Notes: generated by a model from the letters alone, not told the origin. 41,615 bases of DNA from Prochlorococcus sp. AG-315-D17 (GCA_003283685.1 QBWD01000007.1:1-41615), one strand, 5' to 3'. Positions 16,439-27,691 are shown, counted from the stretch's first letter. A program made the numbers and translations.

Positions 16439-17960
16439 ATGTTCTTGTTAGATAAGCAAAAATTTCTTTCATCAGCCTCAAAAGGGGCTAGTTATATTCC
16501 TATTGCCACAAGTTGGCCAGCAGATTTAGAAACACCTCTTACAACTTGGTTGAAACTTGGAAATGATAAGCCTCCAGGAGTACTTCTTGAATCTGTAGAA
16601 GGTGGAGAAACTTTAGGCAGGTGGAGCATTATTGCCTCTGACCCTCTTTGGACTGTTACGGTTAGAGGTAATTCGATTACTAGGAAATGGAGAGACGGGC
16701 ATTGCGATGAGTTTTTTGGGAACCCTTTTGACATACTCAGGAAAATGCTTGAACCTTATAAATCTTTATCTTTATCAGGTTTACCACAATTGGGACAGCT
16801 CTTTGGAATGTGGGGCTATGAATTGATTCAATGGATTGAGCCTAAAGTTAAAATTAATAAGATATCTAATCAAGATTTGCCTGATGGAATTTGGATGTTT
16901 ATGGATAAAGTTCTTATTTTTGATCAAGTAAAACGTCTTATTACGGCTGTTGTTTATGGAGATTTAACTGAGGGCGTGGATCCAGAACAAGCTTATGAAA
17001 TTGCGTTGAAACAAATTAATGAGCTTCAAGAATGTATGTCAGCTCCTTTAAAGCCAATAAAGCCATTGATGTGGAGTTCGAAAGGTGATAAACCTGTTCA
17101 ATCTCACAGCAATATCACAAGAAAAGAATATGAACATAATGTAAAAATTGCCAAAGAATATATTCAAAAAGGTGATGTTTTTCAATTAGTACTTAGTCAA
17201 AAACTTGGGACTTCCGTAGGACAAAAACCTTTTGAATTATATCGAAGTTTGAGGATGGTAAATCCTTCACCTTTTATGGCATTCTTTGATTTTGGTGATT
17301 GGCAACTTATTGGTTCTAGTCCAGAGGTTATGGTAAAAGCTCAAAGAACTAATAAAGGAATTAGTGCCAGTTTAAGACCCATTGCAGGAACTCGTCCAAG
17401 AGGAGCAAACGAATTAGAAGATTCTGTTTTAGAGGATGATCTGTTGCAAGATCCTAAAGAAAGAGCAGAGCATGTCATGTTAGTAGATTTGGGTAGAAAT
17501 GATCTAGGTAGAGTTTGTTCCCCAGGCAGTGTGTTTGTAAAAGAATTGATGGTAATAGAGAAATATTCTCATGTAATGCACATAGTTAGTGAGGTAGAGG
17601 GATTGCTCAGGAAAGGAAAGGATGTGTGGGATTTATTGATGGCGTCCTTCCCCGCTGGAACAGTGAGTGGAGCGCCAAAAATAAGAGCTATGCAATTAAT
17701 TAATGAATTAGAAAAAGAACGTCGAGGACCCTATTCCGGTGTGTATGGCTCTGTAGATCTCAATGGGGCTTTGAATACAGCTATTACTATACGCACAATG
17801 ATTGTGCGCAAAAAAAGATAAAGGTGATTTTTTGGTTGAGGTGCAAGCAGGGGCTGGTGTTGTGGCAGATTCCATACCTCCCAATGAATATCAAGAAACC
17901 TTAAATAAAGCTAGAGGGATGTTTACTGCTTTAGCTTGCCTAGAAGAACCTAATTCATGA
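16439..17960 (+). pseudogene. trpE: Anthranilate synthase component I, frameshifted in a poly-A run
   Basis: TrpE converts chorismate to anthranilate in tryptophan synthesis. The first 458 or so codons are normal, with the LLESVEGGETLGRW allosteric-site segment, NPSPFMAFFDFGDW, RPIAGTRPRGA, VDLGRNDLGRV, and FPAGTVSGAPKIRAMQ. At a run of seven A (17810-17816) the frame shifts and hits TAA at 17819. Reading six A restores the family C-terminus ([15 protein letters not shown] and onward) to a TGA at 17958-17960 that overlaps the gshA start as ATGA, about 506 residues. This pattern suggests a sequencing error, a very recent mutation or transcript slippage rather than decay. Confidence 0.88.
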
Positions 17961-19096
17961 TAAAAACAAAGCTATTAAAAGGCTTTGAAGTGGAGCTTTT
18001 TACAGGTACTTTTTCTGCTGAGAATATTGGGGTTGCTTCAGCGGTCTCAAAGGATCTACATCACTTTGTGACGGAACCTGATCAAAGAAACCTTGAATAC
18101 ATAACAGCTCCAGATAAAAGATACTCAGTATTAAAAAAAGCTCTTTTGTTGCCTAGGCGACAACTTAGGCAATGGCTTAATTCAAAAGAATTGACAATTT
18201 TACCTGGCAGTACACTTAGTTTTAGTAATTTAAAAAAATTTGAAAGGTCAGATCTAAGTAATCCATATCATTCGTTCATTGAAAAAAATTATGGGACAAA
18301 TGTTGTAACAGCAAGTATTCATATCAATTTAGGTATCGAAAACTTGCCATTACTGTTTGCTGCGCTTCGTTTGGTCAGATGCGAAGCATCTTTATTTCTT
18401 GCTTTAAGTGCGAGTTCTCCTTTTTTAGGTGGGAATGTAACAGGTGTTCATTCTCAAAGATGGATTCAGTTTCCTCGAACTCCAGCAGATGTTCCTATTT
18501 TTATTGATCATTTCCACTATGTGAAATGGATTGAAGAGCAATTGAGAAAAGGTTATATGCATAATGAAAGACATCTTTGGACTTCTGTTAGACCAAATGG
18601 ACCTATTCGACCATATTCTCTAAATCGACTTGAAATAAGAATATGTGATTTGATAAGTAATAGTGATTTGCTTTTGGCTATAACTGCGTTATTAGAACTA
18701 AGAATAATAAGCCTTTTAAATAATTTGAAAATGTATGACCCAATTGAAGCAAGCTCAATAAATTTAGATGATTTAGCGCTTATATGTGATGAAAATGAGA
18801 TTCAAGCAGCTAAAAATAGCCTTGATTCAAATTTATCTCATTGGAAAAATGGTAATAAAATTAATTGTCGTAATTGGATCAGGGAAGTTGTTAACGAAGT
18901 AACACCCTTGGCTGAAGAACTTGATATGTTTGGATTGCTAAAACCTATCGAATCTGTGTTGACCAATGGGAATCAAGCAATGCTATGGCTTGATTCCTAT
19001 GCAAAAGGAACATCGATTGAATCTGTTTTTCAGCAAAGTATTCGCGAAATGGAACAAGAAGAATCAAATTTCTTTCAAATGAAGTCAGCCTATTGA
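17957..19096 (+). CDS. gshA: Glutamate--cysteine ligase, cyanobacterial type
   Basis: This is the first enzyme of glutathione synthesis, joining glutamate and cysteine with ATP in the cytoplasm. The 379-residue sequence matches the cyanobacterial GshA family rather than the enterobacterial one: [22 protein letters not shown] at the start, [39 protein letters not shown] and the [20 protein letters not shown] region. Its ATG overlaps the restored stop of trpE, suggesting translational coupling. ppc follows 35 bases downstream, so trpE-gshA-ppc may be one transcript. Confidence 0.92.
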   Translation: MIKTKLLKGFEVELFTGTFSAENIGVASAVSKDLHHFVTEPDQRNLEYITAPDKRYSVLKKALLLPRRQLRQWLNSKELTILPGSTLSFSNLKKFERSDLSNPYHSFIEKNYGTNVVTASIHINLGIENLPLLFAALRLVRCEASLFLALSASSPFLGGNVTGVHSQRWIQFPRTPADVPIFIDHFHYVKWIEEQLRKGYMHNERHLWTSVRPNGPIRPYSLNRLEIRICDLISNSDLLLAITALLELRIISLLNNLKMYDPIEASSINLDDLALICDENEIQAAKNSLDSNLSHWKNGNKINCRNWIREVVNEVTPLAEELDMFGLLKPIESVLTNGNQAMLWLDSYAKGTSIESVFQQSIREMEQEESNFFQMKSAY

Positions 19097-19131
19097 TGAC
19101 TAAGTAGATAGAACTACCTCATAATGGATTT

Positions 19132-22125
19132 ATGTTGAACAATTCTTCTAAAGATAATATCTCTGAGCACTCCACTGTTCTTGTGGAGGATCAAGATCCT
19201 GGCCGACTCTTACAGCAAAGACTGGAACTAGTTGAAGATTTATGGAAAACAGTTCTTAAAAGCGAATGCCCTGTTGATCAAACTGATCGCTTGTTGCAAC
19301 TAAAGCATTTAAGTGATCCAAGTAGTTCAGATGAAGAAAATCAAAGCAATCCCTCTGAAGCGATAGTGAAGTTGATTAGAGAAATGGATTTAGCTGAGGC
19401 TATATCTGCTGCAAGGGCTTTTTCTCTCTATTTTCAGCTGGTAAATATTCTTGAACAGCGAATAGAGGAGGATAGTTACTTAGCAAGCATGAGTAAAAGT
19501 CAGAAAGATCATTGTGCGGATCAACTAGACCCTTTTGCTCCTGCTTTAGCTAGTCAGACAGCACCTGCAACTTTTAGACAATTATTTCAGCGATTACGTC
19601 GTTTGAATGTTCCTCCAGCTCAGCTTGATGCTTTGATGAGAGAAATGGACATACGTCTTGTTTTTACAGCACATCCAACCGAAATAGTTCGACATACTGT
19701 TCGCCATAAACAACGACGAGTAGCCAGTCTTTTTCAACAACTTCAATCCAATAGTTCAATTTCTGACTCGGAAAAGGATATTTGTAGGTTGCAATTAGAA
19801 GAAGAAATCCGACTCTGGTGGAGAACTGATGAGCTTCATCAATTCAAACCAACAGTTCTTGATGAGGTTGACTATGCACTTCATTATTTTCAACAGGTGC
19901 TATTTGATGCTATGCCACAGTTAAGAAGAAGGCTTACATCAGCATTAATATCCAGCTATCCAGATGTAGAGGTTCCTCAGGAAGCTTTTTGTACATTTGG
20001 TTCTTGGGTAGGTTCGGATCGTGATGGGAACCCGTCAGTTACACCAGAAATCACTTGGAGAACAGCTTGTTATCAGAGACAATTAATGTTGGATAGATAT
20101 ATTTCCTCTGTTCAGGAGTTGAGAAATCAATTGAGTATTTCGATGCAATGGAGTCAAGTAAGTTCTCCTTTGTTAGAGTCATTAGAGATGGATAGAGTGC
20201 GGTTCCCTGAGGTCTATGAAGAAAGAGCTGCTAGATATCGTTTGGAACCATATCGTTTGAAATTGAGCTATACATTAGAGAGGTTGCGACTTACCCAACA
20301 ACGTAATAAACAGTTAGCTGAGGCAGGCTGGCAATCGTCACCTGAGGGAAACCCTTTGATCTCTACTCCTAGTAGCCTTGATGAGACATTGCACTATATT
20401 TCTATAGATGAATTTAGAAGTGAACTAGAACTTATTCGAAATAGTTTGGTCAGTACTGATTTGACCTGCGAGCCCTTAGATACTTTATTAAATCAAGTTC
20501 ATATCTTTGGATTTTCTTTGGCAAGCTTAGACATAAGACAAGAAAGTACACGTCATAGTGATGCATTGCATGAAATCACAAGTTATTTGAAGTTGTCTAA
20601 GTTATATGGAGATATGGATGAAGAAGAAAGAGTTGAGTGGTTAATGAATGAATTGCAAACTCGTCGTCCCCTCATCTCTTCTGCTTTTGAATGGTCTGAC
20701 AGTACTAATGAAACTATATCAGTTTTTCATATGCTCCATAGATTGCAGAAAGAATTTGGCACTCGTATTTGTCGTTCATATGTAATTTCAATGAGTCATA
20801 CAGCTTCAGATTTGTTGGAGGTTCTTCTTTTCGCTAAAGAGTCAGGTCTAATTGATCCAGCCTTAGGTAGTACTGATTTCCTAGTTGTACCCTTATTCGA
20901 AACAGTCGAGGATTTACAACGAGCTCCGTCTGTAATGGAGTCACTTTTGCAAACAGATATATATCGCCAATTACTTCCATGTGTAGGGGATAAATCACAG
21001 CCTCTGCAAGAGTTGATGCTTGGATATTCTGATAGTAATAAGGATTCTGGTTTTCTTTCCAGTAATTGGGAAATTCATAAAGCACAAATAGCTCTGCAGG
21101 ATCTTGCAAGTGGCCAAGGAATAGCACTACGTATTTTTCATGGTCGTGGTGGTTCTGTTGGTAGGGGAGGAGGACCAGCTTTTCAAGCAATTCTTGCCCA
21201 ACCAAGTGGGACGCTTCAAGGCCGTATAAAAATCACAGAGCAAGGAGAAGTTTTAGCATCAAAATATAGTCTTCCTGAGTTAGCTCTTTATAATCTTGAA
21301 ACTGTTACAACAGCTGTTCTACAAAATAGTTTGGTTACTAATAAATTAGATGCTACTCCAAGTTGGAATGAATTAATGAAGAGACTTGCAGCTTGTTCTC
21401 GTCAACATTATAGAGCTTTGGTACATGATAATCCAGAATTAGTTCAATTTTTCCAAGAAGTAACCCCTATAGAAGAGATTAGTAAGCTACAAATCTCTAG
21501 TCGTCCTGCTCGTAGGAAGAGTGGAGCTAAAGATTTATCAAGTCTTCGTGCAATTCCATGGGTCTTTGGTTGGACTCAAAGTCGTTTTCTTTTGCCAAGT
21601 TGGTTTGGAGTTGGAACAGCGTTAGCTAAAGAACTTAACTCAGATCCAAAGCAGATGGAGATGTTGCGTATGCTGAATCAACGGTGGCCCTTTTTTAGAA
21701 TGTTGATTTCGAAAGTTGAAATGACACTTTCAAAAGTTGACTTGGAAGTGGCTCATCATTATATGGTTAGTTTAGGAAGTAATGAAAACCGTGAGGCGTT
21801 TACTCGTATTTTTGAGGTGATTTCAGCAGAGTATAGTTTGACCAAAAAGTTGATTCTTGACATTACTGAAAAGTCAAGGTTGTTAAGTGCTGATCCTGCT
21901 TTGCAATTATCAGTTAATCTGCGAAACAGGACGATTATTCCATTAGGCTTTATTCAAGTAGCTCTTTTGAAACGCTTAAGAGATCAGAAACGTCAACCAC
22001 CCATTAGTGAAGATCTTTCTGGTGATGACAATGATACAACAAGAACCTATAGTCGTAGTGAACTCTTGCGTGGTGCTCTATTAACTATTAATGGTATTGC
22101 TGCAGGTATGAGAAATACTGGATAA
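19132..22125 (+). CDS. ppc: Phosphoenolpyruvate carboxylase
   Basis: Ppc carboxylates phosphoenolpyruvate to oxaloacetate, refilling the incomplete TCA cycle of these phototrophs and supporting aspartate synthesis. The 997-residue length is typical. Active-site segments are VFTAHPTE with H181, [27 protein letters not shown], the [14 protein letters not shown] loop and the conserved C-terminal IAAGMRNTG. An N-terminal plant-type regulatory serine is not apparent. A GNAT gene begins one base after its stop. Confidence 0.98.
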   Translation: MLNNSSKDNISEHSTVLVEDQDPGRLLQQRLELVEDLWKTVLKSECPVDQTDRLLQLKHLSDPSSSDEENQSNPSEAIVKLIREMDLAEAISAARAFSLYFQLVNILEQRIEEDSYLASMSKSQKDHCADQLDPFAPALASQTAPATFRQLFQRLRRLNVPPAQLDALMREMDIRLVFTAHPTEIVRHTVRHKQRRVASLFQQLQSNSSISDSEKDICRLQLEEEIRLWWRTDELHQFKPTVLDEVDYALHYFQQVLFDAMPQLRRRLTSALISSYPDVEVPQEAFCTFGSWVGSDRDGNPSVTPEITWRTACYQRQLMLDRYISSVQELRNQLSISMQWSQVSSPLLESLEMDRVRFPEVYEERAARYRLEPYRLKLSYTLERLRLTQQRNKQLAEAGWQSSPEGNPLISTPSSLDETLHYISIDEFRSELELIRNSLVSTDLTCEPLDTLLNQVHIFGFSLASLDIRQESTRHSDALHEITSYLKLSKLYGDMDEEERVEWLMNELQTRRPLISSAFEWSDSTNETISVFHMLHRLQKEFGTRICRSYVISMSHTASDLLEVLLFAKESGLIDPALGSTDFLVVPLFETVEDLQRAPSVMESLLQTDIYRQLLPCVGDKSQPLQELMLGYSDSNKDSGFLSSNWEIHKAQIALQDLASGQGIALRIFHGRGGSVGRGGGPAFQAILAQPSGTLQGRIKITEQGEVLASKYSLPELALYNLETVTTAVLQNSLVTNKLDATPSWNELMKRLAACSRQHYRALVHDNPELVQFFQEVTPIEEISKLQISSRPARRKSGAKDLSSLRAIPWVFGWTQSRFLLPSWFGVGTALAKELNSDPKQMEMLRMLNQRWPFFRMLISKVEMTLSKVDLEVAHHYMVSLGSNENREAFTRIFEVISAEYSLTKKLILDITEKSRLLSADPALQLSVNLRNRTIIPLGFIQVALLKRLRDQKRQPPISEDLSGDDNDTTRTYSRSELLRGALLTINGIAAGMRNTG

Positions 22126-22126
22126 A

Positions 22127-22579
22127 ATGTTTAAATTGAAGTTATCAAATATTTCTTCTGAAATTCCTGAAGGTTTTGATTTGCTTCGTTGTAATAGTGT
22201 TTCTTATCGAAGATTAAATAGGCTTTTGTCAAGATGTAATTTAGATACTCATCAACCTAAGATTTTAGAATTAGCCTTAGAAAAAAGTGATTTCTATTTA
22301 ACTCTTGTTCAAAAGAAATCTGAAAACCTTGTGGGTTTTGTTCGGGTGACGAGTGATAAAGGCTTAAATGCAAATTTATGGGATTTAGCAGCAGAGCCAG
22401 GAAATAAACAAGAAACATATATAAGTGTGATTGTTTTTAAGGCGCTTGAAATTATCAGGTGTGAGATGCCTGGTTGTAGCATTTCTGTTGCGGCTCCATG
22501 TATTGCAATCAAAGCATTAGAGGCTAATGGATTTTTGTTAGACCCCAATGGCATTAAAACAATGGGATTTAAGCCTTGA
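22127..22579 (+). CDS. GNAT-family N-acetyltransferase-like protein
   Basis: The 150-residue product resembles a compact GNAT acetyltransferase: the central strand VGFVRVTSD, the following LWDLAAEPG and the helix with IRCEMPGCSISVAA, then ALEANGFLLDP, the place where GNAT proteins carry the A(x)xFYxxxGF-like ending. The acetyl-CoA pyrophosphate loop is not a clean Q/RxxGxG/A, so activity is not certain. It abuts the ppc stop and is followed by antisense tRNA-Arg. Confidence 0.72.
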   Translation: MFKLKLSNISSEIPEGFDLLRCNSVSYRRLNRLLSRCNLDTHQPKILELALEKSDFYLTLVQKKSENLVGFVRVTSDKGLNANLWDLAAEPGNKQETYISVIVFKALEIIRCEMPGCSISVAAPCIAIKALEANGFLLDPNGIKTMGFKP

Positions 22580-22597
22580 TCAAATTTGATTTATCAA

Positions 22598-22671
22598 CGA
22601 GCATGGAGGGACTCGAACCCCCGCCCCTCAGAACCGGAATCTGATGCTCTATCCAACTGAGCTACATGCCC
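22598..22671 (-). tRNA. trnR: tRNA-Arg (CCG anticodon)
   Basis: The minus strand folds as a 74-nt cloverleaf with acceptor GGGCATG / CATGCTC (one wobble pair), D-arm TAGCTCAGTTGGATAGAGC, anticodon loop TTCCGGT (CCG), T-loop GGTTCGAGTCC and discriminator G. CCA is not encoded. Confidence 0.95.
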
Positions 22672-22751
22672 CTGTAGGGTTTTGAAAAAAAATAAGGCCA
22701 AAAGATTTATACCTTATTAAAATTAGATTACATAAAATTCAATAAAGAAAC

Positions 22752-23852
22752 ATTCAGCTTCAAAAGTTAGAACTTCATAATTTCCGAAATTACAGACGAT
22801 TTCAGTTTGAGGTTACTGAAAATCGTTTGATAGTTATTGGTCCCAATGGAGTGGGTAAATCTAATCTTTTAGAAGCAGTCGAAGTATTATCAAGTTTACG
22901 CTCTCATCGATCCAATAGAAATCAGGATTTGATCTTTTGGGATAAAGATCAGGCGTTTTTAACTGCAATAACTGATGATGATGATAAACTTGTTTTAGAG
23001 TTGAATAGAAAAGGTGGTAGGAAGGCATTCAAAAACGAAAAACAGTTAAATCGACAAATTGATTTAATTGGCCCTCTAAGAAGTGTAGGGTTTAGTGCCC
23101 TCGATTTAGATTTGATACGGAGTGAGCCTGCTCTAAGAAGAAATTGGTTGGATAGAATTGTTCAGCAACTTGAGCCGATTTATGCTGATTTAATTGCTAG
23201 ATTGAATAGATTACTTAGACAACGCAGCCAACTTTGGCGTTATTTTAGTCTTGAAGGAGGGCAGGATAGAGATAAGTTATTAGATGCTTTTGATATTCAA
23301 ATGGCTTTGGTAAGTACAAGAATTCATAGGAGACGTAGTCGTGTTTTGAATCGTCTACTTCCTTTGGCTTTGTTATGGCAGCAAAATCTTAGTGGTAAAA
23401 TGGAAGAATTGGATATTATCTATTTACCTGGTAGTCAATTAGAGGGTGAAGAAAGTGAGTCGCTTTGGAGACAAATGATAGAAAGTCAACTTTTAGATAT
23501 GAGGCCTGATGAGGCGAAAACAGGTAGTTGTCGTATTGGACCTCATCGTGATGATGTTCTTTTCATGATCAATGGAGTTGAAGCTAGACGCTTTGCTTCT
23601 GCCGGTCAACAAAGAACAATTGTTTTGGCTTTGAAATTAGCTGAATTAGAATTAATGACAAATTTGCATGGTAAGTCTCCAATTTTGCTGCTAGATGATG
23701 TTTTGGCAGAATTAGATACTAAGAGGCAATTGTTGCTTTTAGATGCAGTGGGTCATGAACATCAATGCTTAATAAGTGCAACACATTTAGAAGCTTTCGA
23801 AGGTGATTGGATCAGACACTCACAAATAATGCAATTGGATTCCTTAATTTGA
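22752..23852 (+). CDS. recF: DNA replication and repair protein RecF, without a standard start codon
   Basis: RecF loads RecA at stalled forks and gaps. The Walker [13 protein letters not shown] signature SAGQQRT, and Walker [12 protein letters not shown] are all present. The normal N-terminus ([15 protein letters not shown]) is encoded in frame upstream of the first TTG (22827), but no ATG, GTG or TTG precedes it before a TAA at 22743. An ATT at 22752 sits exactly where the start is expected, giving about 366 residues. Either a rare ATT start is used or an ATG has been lost by mutation or error. Starting at 22827 would delete the conserved first strand. Confidence 0.88.
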   Translation: MQLQKLELHNFRNYRRFQFEVTENRLIVIGPNGVGKSNLLEAVEVLSSLRSHRSNRNQDLIFWDKDQAFLTAITDDDDKLVLELNRKGGRKAFKNEKQLNRQIDLIGPLRSVGFSALDLDLIRSEPALRRNWLDRIVQQLEPIYADLIARLNRLLRQRSQLWRYFSLEGGQDRDKLLDAFDIQMALVSTRIHRRRSRVLNRLLPLALLWQQNLSGKMEELDIIYLPGSQLEGEESESLWRQMIESQLLDMRPDEAKTGSCRIGPHRDDVLFMINGVEARRFASAGQQRTIVLALKLAELELMTNLHGKSPILLLDDVLAELDTKRQLLLLDAVGHEHQCLISATHLEAFEGDWIRHSQIMQLDSLI

Positions 23853-23892
23853 GACTATTATTCGGTTATGGTGGGAAAGATTTTTTGAACAC

Positions 23893-24360
23893 ATGGAGCC
23901 TTTCTTGTCTGACTTACATCCAAATCCTGGATGGACTAAAGCTGAGAAAATACATAATATTGAATTTTCAGAAAAAGTTTCTTATGAGAATGCAGGTAAA
24001 CACTGCATTCTTGAAATTTATGAATGTAACCAAGCTAAATTAAATGATGAAGCTTTTGTCAGAACAACGATAACTTCATCAGTAAAAATGGCTGGTGCAA
24101 CGCTAATAAATTTAATTACTCATAGTTTTAAACCACAGGGAGTAACAGGATTAGCTTTATTGGCTGAATCACATATTTCAATTCATACATGGCCTGAAAT
24201 AGGTTATGCAGCAATAGATGTTTTTACATGTGGAAACCATACAATGCCTGAAAATGCTTGTGAATTTTTCTCAAAAGAATTTGCAGCACAAAAATGCTCT
24301 TTGAAAAGTATTGTTCGAGAAATTCCTACTGAATTTCAAACGTTACTACGTGATCCATGA
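23893..24360 (+). CDS. speD: S-adenosylmethionine decarboxylase proenzyme
   Basis: SpeD provides decarboxylated SAM for polyamine synthesis. It is made as a proenzyme that self-cleaves before a serine to form the pyruvoyl cofactor; the cleavage segment [14 protein letters not shown] is plain. Other matches are [13 protein letters not shown] near residue 35, [10 protein letters not shown] and [15 protein letters not shown]. At 155 residues it is a typical single-chain bacterial form with an N-terminal extension of about 30 residues. It starts 40 bases after recF. Confidence 0.95.
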   Translation: MEPFLSDLHPNPGWTKAEKIHNIEFSEKVSYENAGKHCILEIYECNQAKLNDEAFVRTTITSSVKMAGATLINLITHSFKPQGVTGLALLAESHISIHTWPEIGYAAIDVFTCGNHTMPENACEFFSKEFAAQKCSLKSIVREIPTEFQTLLRDP

Positions 24361-24378
24361 CTCAAAAATATTAATTAG

Positions 24379-25248
24379 CTATTCCAGTGTATTTTTAAAT
24401 TGATTATTTAGTAGCTTTCTATCTCTATTTAGCTTTCCACTAATTAAACCTTCTAAATCAATACTTACTGAAGTAAAACCTATAGACAAAAAATATTTGA
24501 CAATTTTTTCTTTTTGAACACTTTGCAAGAAATTCTCTATTTCATCTGAAGGTAACTCTATTCTTCCAGATAATCCTTGACTTCTAACTCTTACGCTTTT
24601 AAAGCCTAGATTGATTATCCATTCCTCAGCTAGACCTATTTGTTCAAGTCTTTTGGAACTAATTTCTTCTCCGAAAGGGATTCGAGATGCTAAGCAAGGT
24701 TGTGCAGGTTTATCCCACCAAGGTAGGCCTAATGCTTTAGAAATTGAACGAATGGATTTCTTATTGATTTCCAGTTCAGCAAGAGGTGACATTACACCAG
24801 CTTGATTTGAGGCAGTAATGCCAGGACGAAAGTCTTGAAGGTCATCATAATTAACACCATCAAGTACTTGAGCTTTGTTGGACTGTGTAGAAATTTCTTG
24901 TAGACGCTTGTGTAGTTCTTTTTTGCATGCATAACATCTATTCTCAGGGTTTTTATAGTAATTAGGTTCTTTGATTTCATTGGTTTGGCATTCTTCATGA
25001 CGAATACCTATCCATGAAGCTTGTTGACGAGCTTGTTTTAATAAATATGGAGCTAGAGAAGGAGAAACGCCTGTGATTGCAAAGCTTTTTGCCCCTAATT
25101 GTTCTTGAGCAATACTGGCGACTAATGAACTGTCCACCCCTCCTGAGAAAGCAACACAAACATTTTCAATATTTTTAATAAACTCTCTCAATAAATTTAA
25201 TTTTTTGAGATCTGAGTTTGATAAAGATTCAAGTTGGCTAAAAAACAC
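24379..25248 (-). CDS. larE: ATP-dependent sacrificial sulfur transferase LarE-like
   Basis: The 289-residue protein has an N-terminal PP-loop ATPase site (AFSGGVDSSL, about 33-42), the ENRCYACKKELHKRL segment with C105/C108, and the PAQPCLASRIPFG motif with C185, matching LarE, which donates sulfur from a cysteine to the pyridinium-based nickel-pincer cofactor in lactobacilli. Many cyanobacteria have this gene without obvious lactate racemase; the physiological acceptor here is unknown. Start is a GTG. It is convergent with speD and divergent from the corrinoid adenosyltransferase. Confidence 0.82.
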   Translation of the reverse strand: MFFSQLESLSNSDLKKLNLLREFIKNIENVCVAFSGGVDSSLVASIAQEQLGAKSFAITGVSPSLAPYLLKQARQQASWIGIRHEECQTNEIKEPNYYKNPENRCYACKKELHKRLQEISTQSNKAQVLDGVNYDDLQDFRPGITASNQAGVMSPLAELEINKKSIRSISKALGLPWWDKPAQPCLASRIPFGEEISSKRLEQIGLAEEWIINLGFKSVRVRSQGLSGRIELPSDEIENFLQSVQKEKIVKYFLSIGFTSVSIDLEGLISGKLNRDRKLLNNQFKNTLE

Positions 25249-25326
25249 TTCTTTTCTGGATGACTGGTTTTAATGTGATTAAAGAGCTTTGCACTAGTTA
25301 AGTTGTGAATGTATGTTGGATATTCT

Positions 25327-26535
25327 ATGACGTCTAATACAGAAGAAGTTAAGTTGCATTCAAAAGGATTGAAAGTATCTCAAGTGGTATCTAAAGGTAT
25401 AGGAATTACTACGGCATCAGATGGCCTAGAACGTAGTCATGGGCAATTACATATATATGACGGGGAAGGTAAGGGTAAAAGCCAAGCAGCTCTTGGAGTA
25501 GTTTTAAGAACAATTGGTCTTGGTATATGCGAGAAAAGACAAACAAGAGTGCTTCTTCTCAGGTTCTTGAAAGGTCCTGGCCGTTCTTATGATGAGGATG
25601 CTGCTATAGAGGCTTTGCAGCAAGGCTTTCCGCATCTTATTGATCAAGTAAGAACTGGCAGGGGTGAATTCTTCACAGCTGACGAATCTACAAAATTTGA
25701 TATTCAGGAGGCTCAAAGAGGTTGGGACATTGCTAAGGGTGCTATCGCTAGTGCGCTTTATTCAGTTGTTGTATTAGATGAACTTAATCCCGTTCTTGAA
25801 CTTGGATTATTGACTGTTGAAGATGTTGTGAGAACACTTACGTCAAGACCACCTGGTCTGGAAATAATAGTTACTGGAAGAGCAGCTCCCATTCCTCTAA
25901 TTAAGATTGCTGAACTTCACTCTGAGATGAAAGCTCATCGACGCCCTGAAATAAATGGTGAGGAAATATCTTTTGCAAGAAATATAGATGGAATTGAGAT
26001 TTATACCGGAGAAGGAAAAGGAAAATCAACAAGTGCCTTAGGAAAAGCTTTACAAGCTATTGGAAGAGGCATAAGTCAAGATAAAAGTCATCGTGTATTA
26101 ATTTTGCAATGGCTCAAAGGAGGGAGTGGTTATACAGAAGATGCTGCTATTGCAGCTCTTAGTGAGAGTTACCCTCATTTGGTTGATCACCTTCGTTCTG
26201 GTAGAGATGCAATTGTATGGAGAGGTCAACAAATGCCTATTGATTATGTAGAAGCGGAGAGAGCTTGGGAAATAGCAAGAGCCGCAATTGCCAGTGGACT
26301 TTATAAGACAGTGATTTTGGATGAATTGAACCCAACTGTTGATTTGGAATTACTACCAGTTGACCCTATTGTTCAAACATTGCTTCGCAAACCTTCAGAG
26401 ACGGAGGTAATTATTACAGGCAGATGTAAAAATCATCCAGCATATTTTGATTTAGCAAGTGTCCATTCTGAGATGGTATGTCATAAACATTATGCAGAAA
26501 AAGGAGTCGATTTAAAAAGAGGTGTTGATTACTAA
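25327..26535 (+). CDS. cobO: Tandem-domain corrinoid adenosyltransferase (CobO/BtuR type)
   Basis: The enzyme transfers adenosyl from ATP to cobalt in corrinoids, forming adenosylcobamides. The gene contains two copies of the CobO domain: IYDGEGKGKSQAALG near residue 43 and IYTGEGKGKSTSALG near 225, each followed by the RVLxLRFLKG/ILQWLKG strand, a VVLDELNP/VILDELNP Walker B-like motif and an IIVTGR/VIITGR ending. Such tandem forms occur in cyanobacteria. An earlier in-frame ATG at 25309 would add six residues; I prefer the second. It is divergent from larE. Confidence 0.88.
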   Translation: MTSNTEEVKLHSKGLKVSQVVSKGIGITTASDGLERSHGQLHIYDGEGKGKSQAALGVVLRTIGLGICEKRQTRVLLLRFLKGPGRSYDEDAAIEALQQGFPHLIDQVRTGRGEFFTADESTKFDIQEAQRGWDIAKGAIASALYSVVVLDELNPVLELGLLTVEDVVRTLTSRPPGLEIIVTGRAAPIPLIKIAELHSEMKAHRRPEINGEEISFARNIDGIEIYTGEGKGKSTSALGKALQAIGRGISQDKSHRVLILQWLKGGSGYTEDAAIAALSESYPHLVDHLRSGRDAIVWRGQQMPIDYVEAERAWEIARAAIASGLYKTVILDELNPTVDLELLPVDPIVQTLLRKPSETEVIITGRCKNHPAYFDLASVHSEMVCHKHYAEKGVDLKRGVDY

Positions 26536-26542
26536 CTACAGT

Positions 26543-27691
26543 TTATTTTTCTTGATTCCAAGCCTCTATTCCTCCTTCAATATTTATACTATTTATTCCA
26601 ACCCTTTCTAAATATTTGACTGCTCTGATTGATCTGTTCCCAGTTTGACAGTAAATATAAAGATCATAATCGTTCGGATTATTTTGAATTTGACCAAGTG
26701 CCTCTCCACTTTCGATTTCATATAGAGGTATTAATTGGGCCCCTGGGATGGAACTTTTTGAAAATTCTTTTAAGTTACGAACATCTATAATTGATATTTT
26801 AGCGGGCTTCTTATTTAGCAATAATTTAAGATCTTTTACAGAGATACTTTTGATTGTTGAATTGACATTGACTTTGTTTTTTGACTCTATATTAGAACAG
26901 AATTTATCATAATCTATAAGTTTATATGTTTTTTTATTTTCTGGATCAGCTCTTAATGCTAGCTCTTTAAAACTCATTTTGAGAGCATTAAAAATTAATA
27001 ATCTTCCGTTAAGTGGGTTCCCAATTTTCGTAATTATCTTGATAGCTTCTGTTGCTTGAATTGTACCAATTATGCCGGGTAGAATACCCATAACTCCAGC
27101 TTCAGAACAAGATGGAATCAATCCTAGTGGAGGTGGTGTTGGGATTAAATCTCTATAGTTAGGACTTTCTTTTGTTAGATTAAAAACACTAGCTTGACCT
27201 TCAAATCCTGCGATAGATCCATAGACATAAGGCTTACCTAGGATTGTGGAAGCATCATTTATTAAATATCTAGTTGGAAAATTATCTGAACAATCACAAA
27301 TTATATCATATTCATTTAGTATATCTCAAGCATTATTTTGGGTTAGTTTTTGGTTGAATAAATCAATTTTGCAATAAGGGTTTATTTTGAGGAGATGTTT
27401 TTTAGCTGAGTTAGTTTTTTCTGTACCAATTGAAGTTGTTGTATGAATTATTTGTCTTTGCAAATTAGAGTCTTCGACTAAATCAAAGTCAACTATTCCA
27501 ATACGTCCGACTCCTGCTGCCGCAAGATAAATTAAAAGCGGAGAGCCAAGTCCTCCTGTTCCAATAGTTATAACTGAACTATTTTTGAGTTGTTTTTGAC
27601 CTTTTAGTCCTATTTCAGGAAGACTTAAATGTCTTGCATACCTTGAAACTTCTTCAGGTGTCAGATTTGTTTGCTTCTTATTTTCTCCCAT
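26543..27691 (-). pseudogene. moeB: MoeB/ThiF-type adenylyltransferase with C-terminal rhodanese, one in-frame TGA
   Basis: The family adenylates the C-terminus of small sulfur-carrier proteins (MoaD, ThiS) for molybdopterin or thiamine synthesis; the C-terminal rhodanese can supply sulfur (YIYCQTGNRSIRAVKYL with the active-site Cys). The N-terminal nucleotide-binding GTGGLGSPLLIYLAAAGVG and SNLQRQ are intact. A single TGA at 27326-27328 interrupts one otherwise continuous frame of about 382 codons; downstream DNFPTRYLINDA, GKPYVYGSIAGFEGQ and EAGVMGILPGIIG remain clean. One TGA where homologues have an ordinary residue suggests an error or very recent nonsense mutation, not decay. A start at TTG 27697 is also possible. 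Confidence 0.85.

Noticed and set aside
20834..21205. 123-codon frame opposite ppc
   Set aside because: Antisense shadow of the conserved PEP carboxylase active-site region.
23807..24043. 78-codon frame across the recF-speD junction
   Set aside because: Out of frame with both conserved genes and overlapping each; a shadow.
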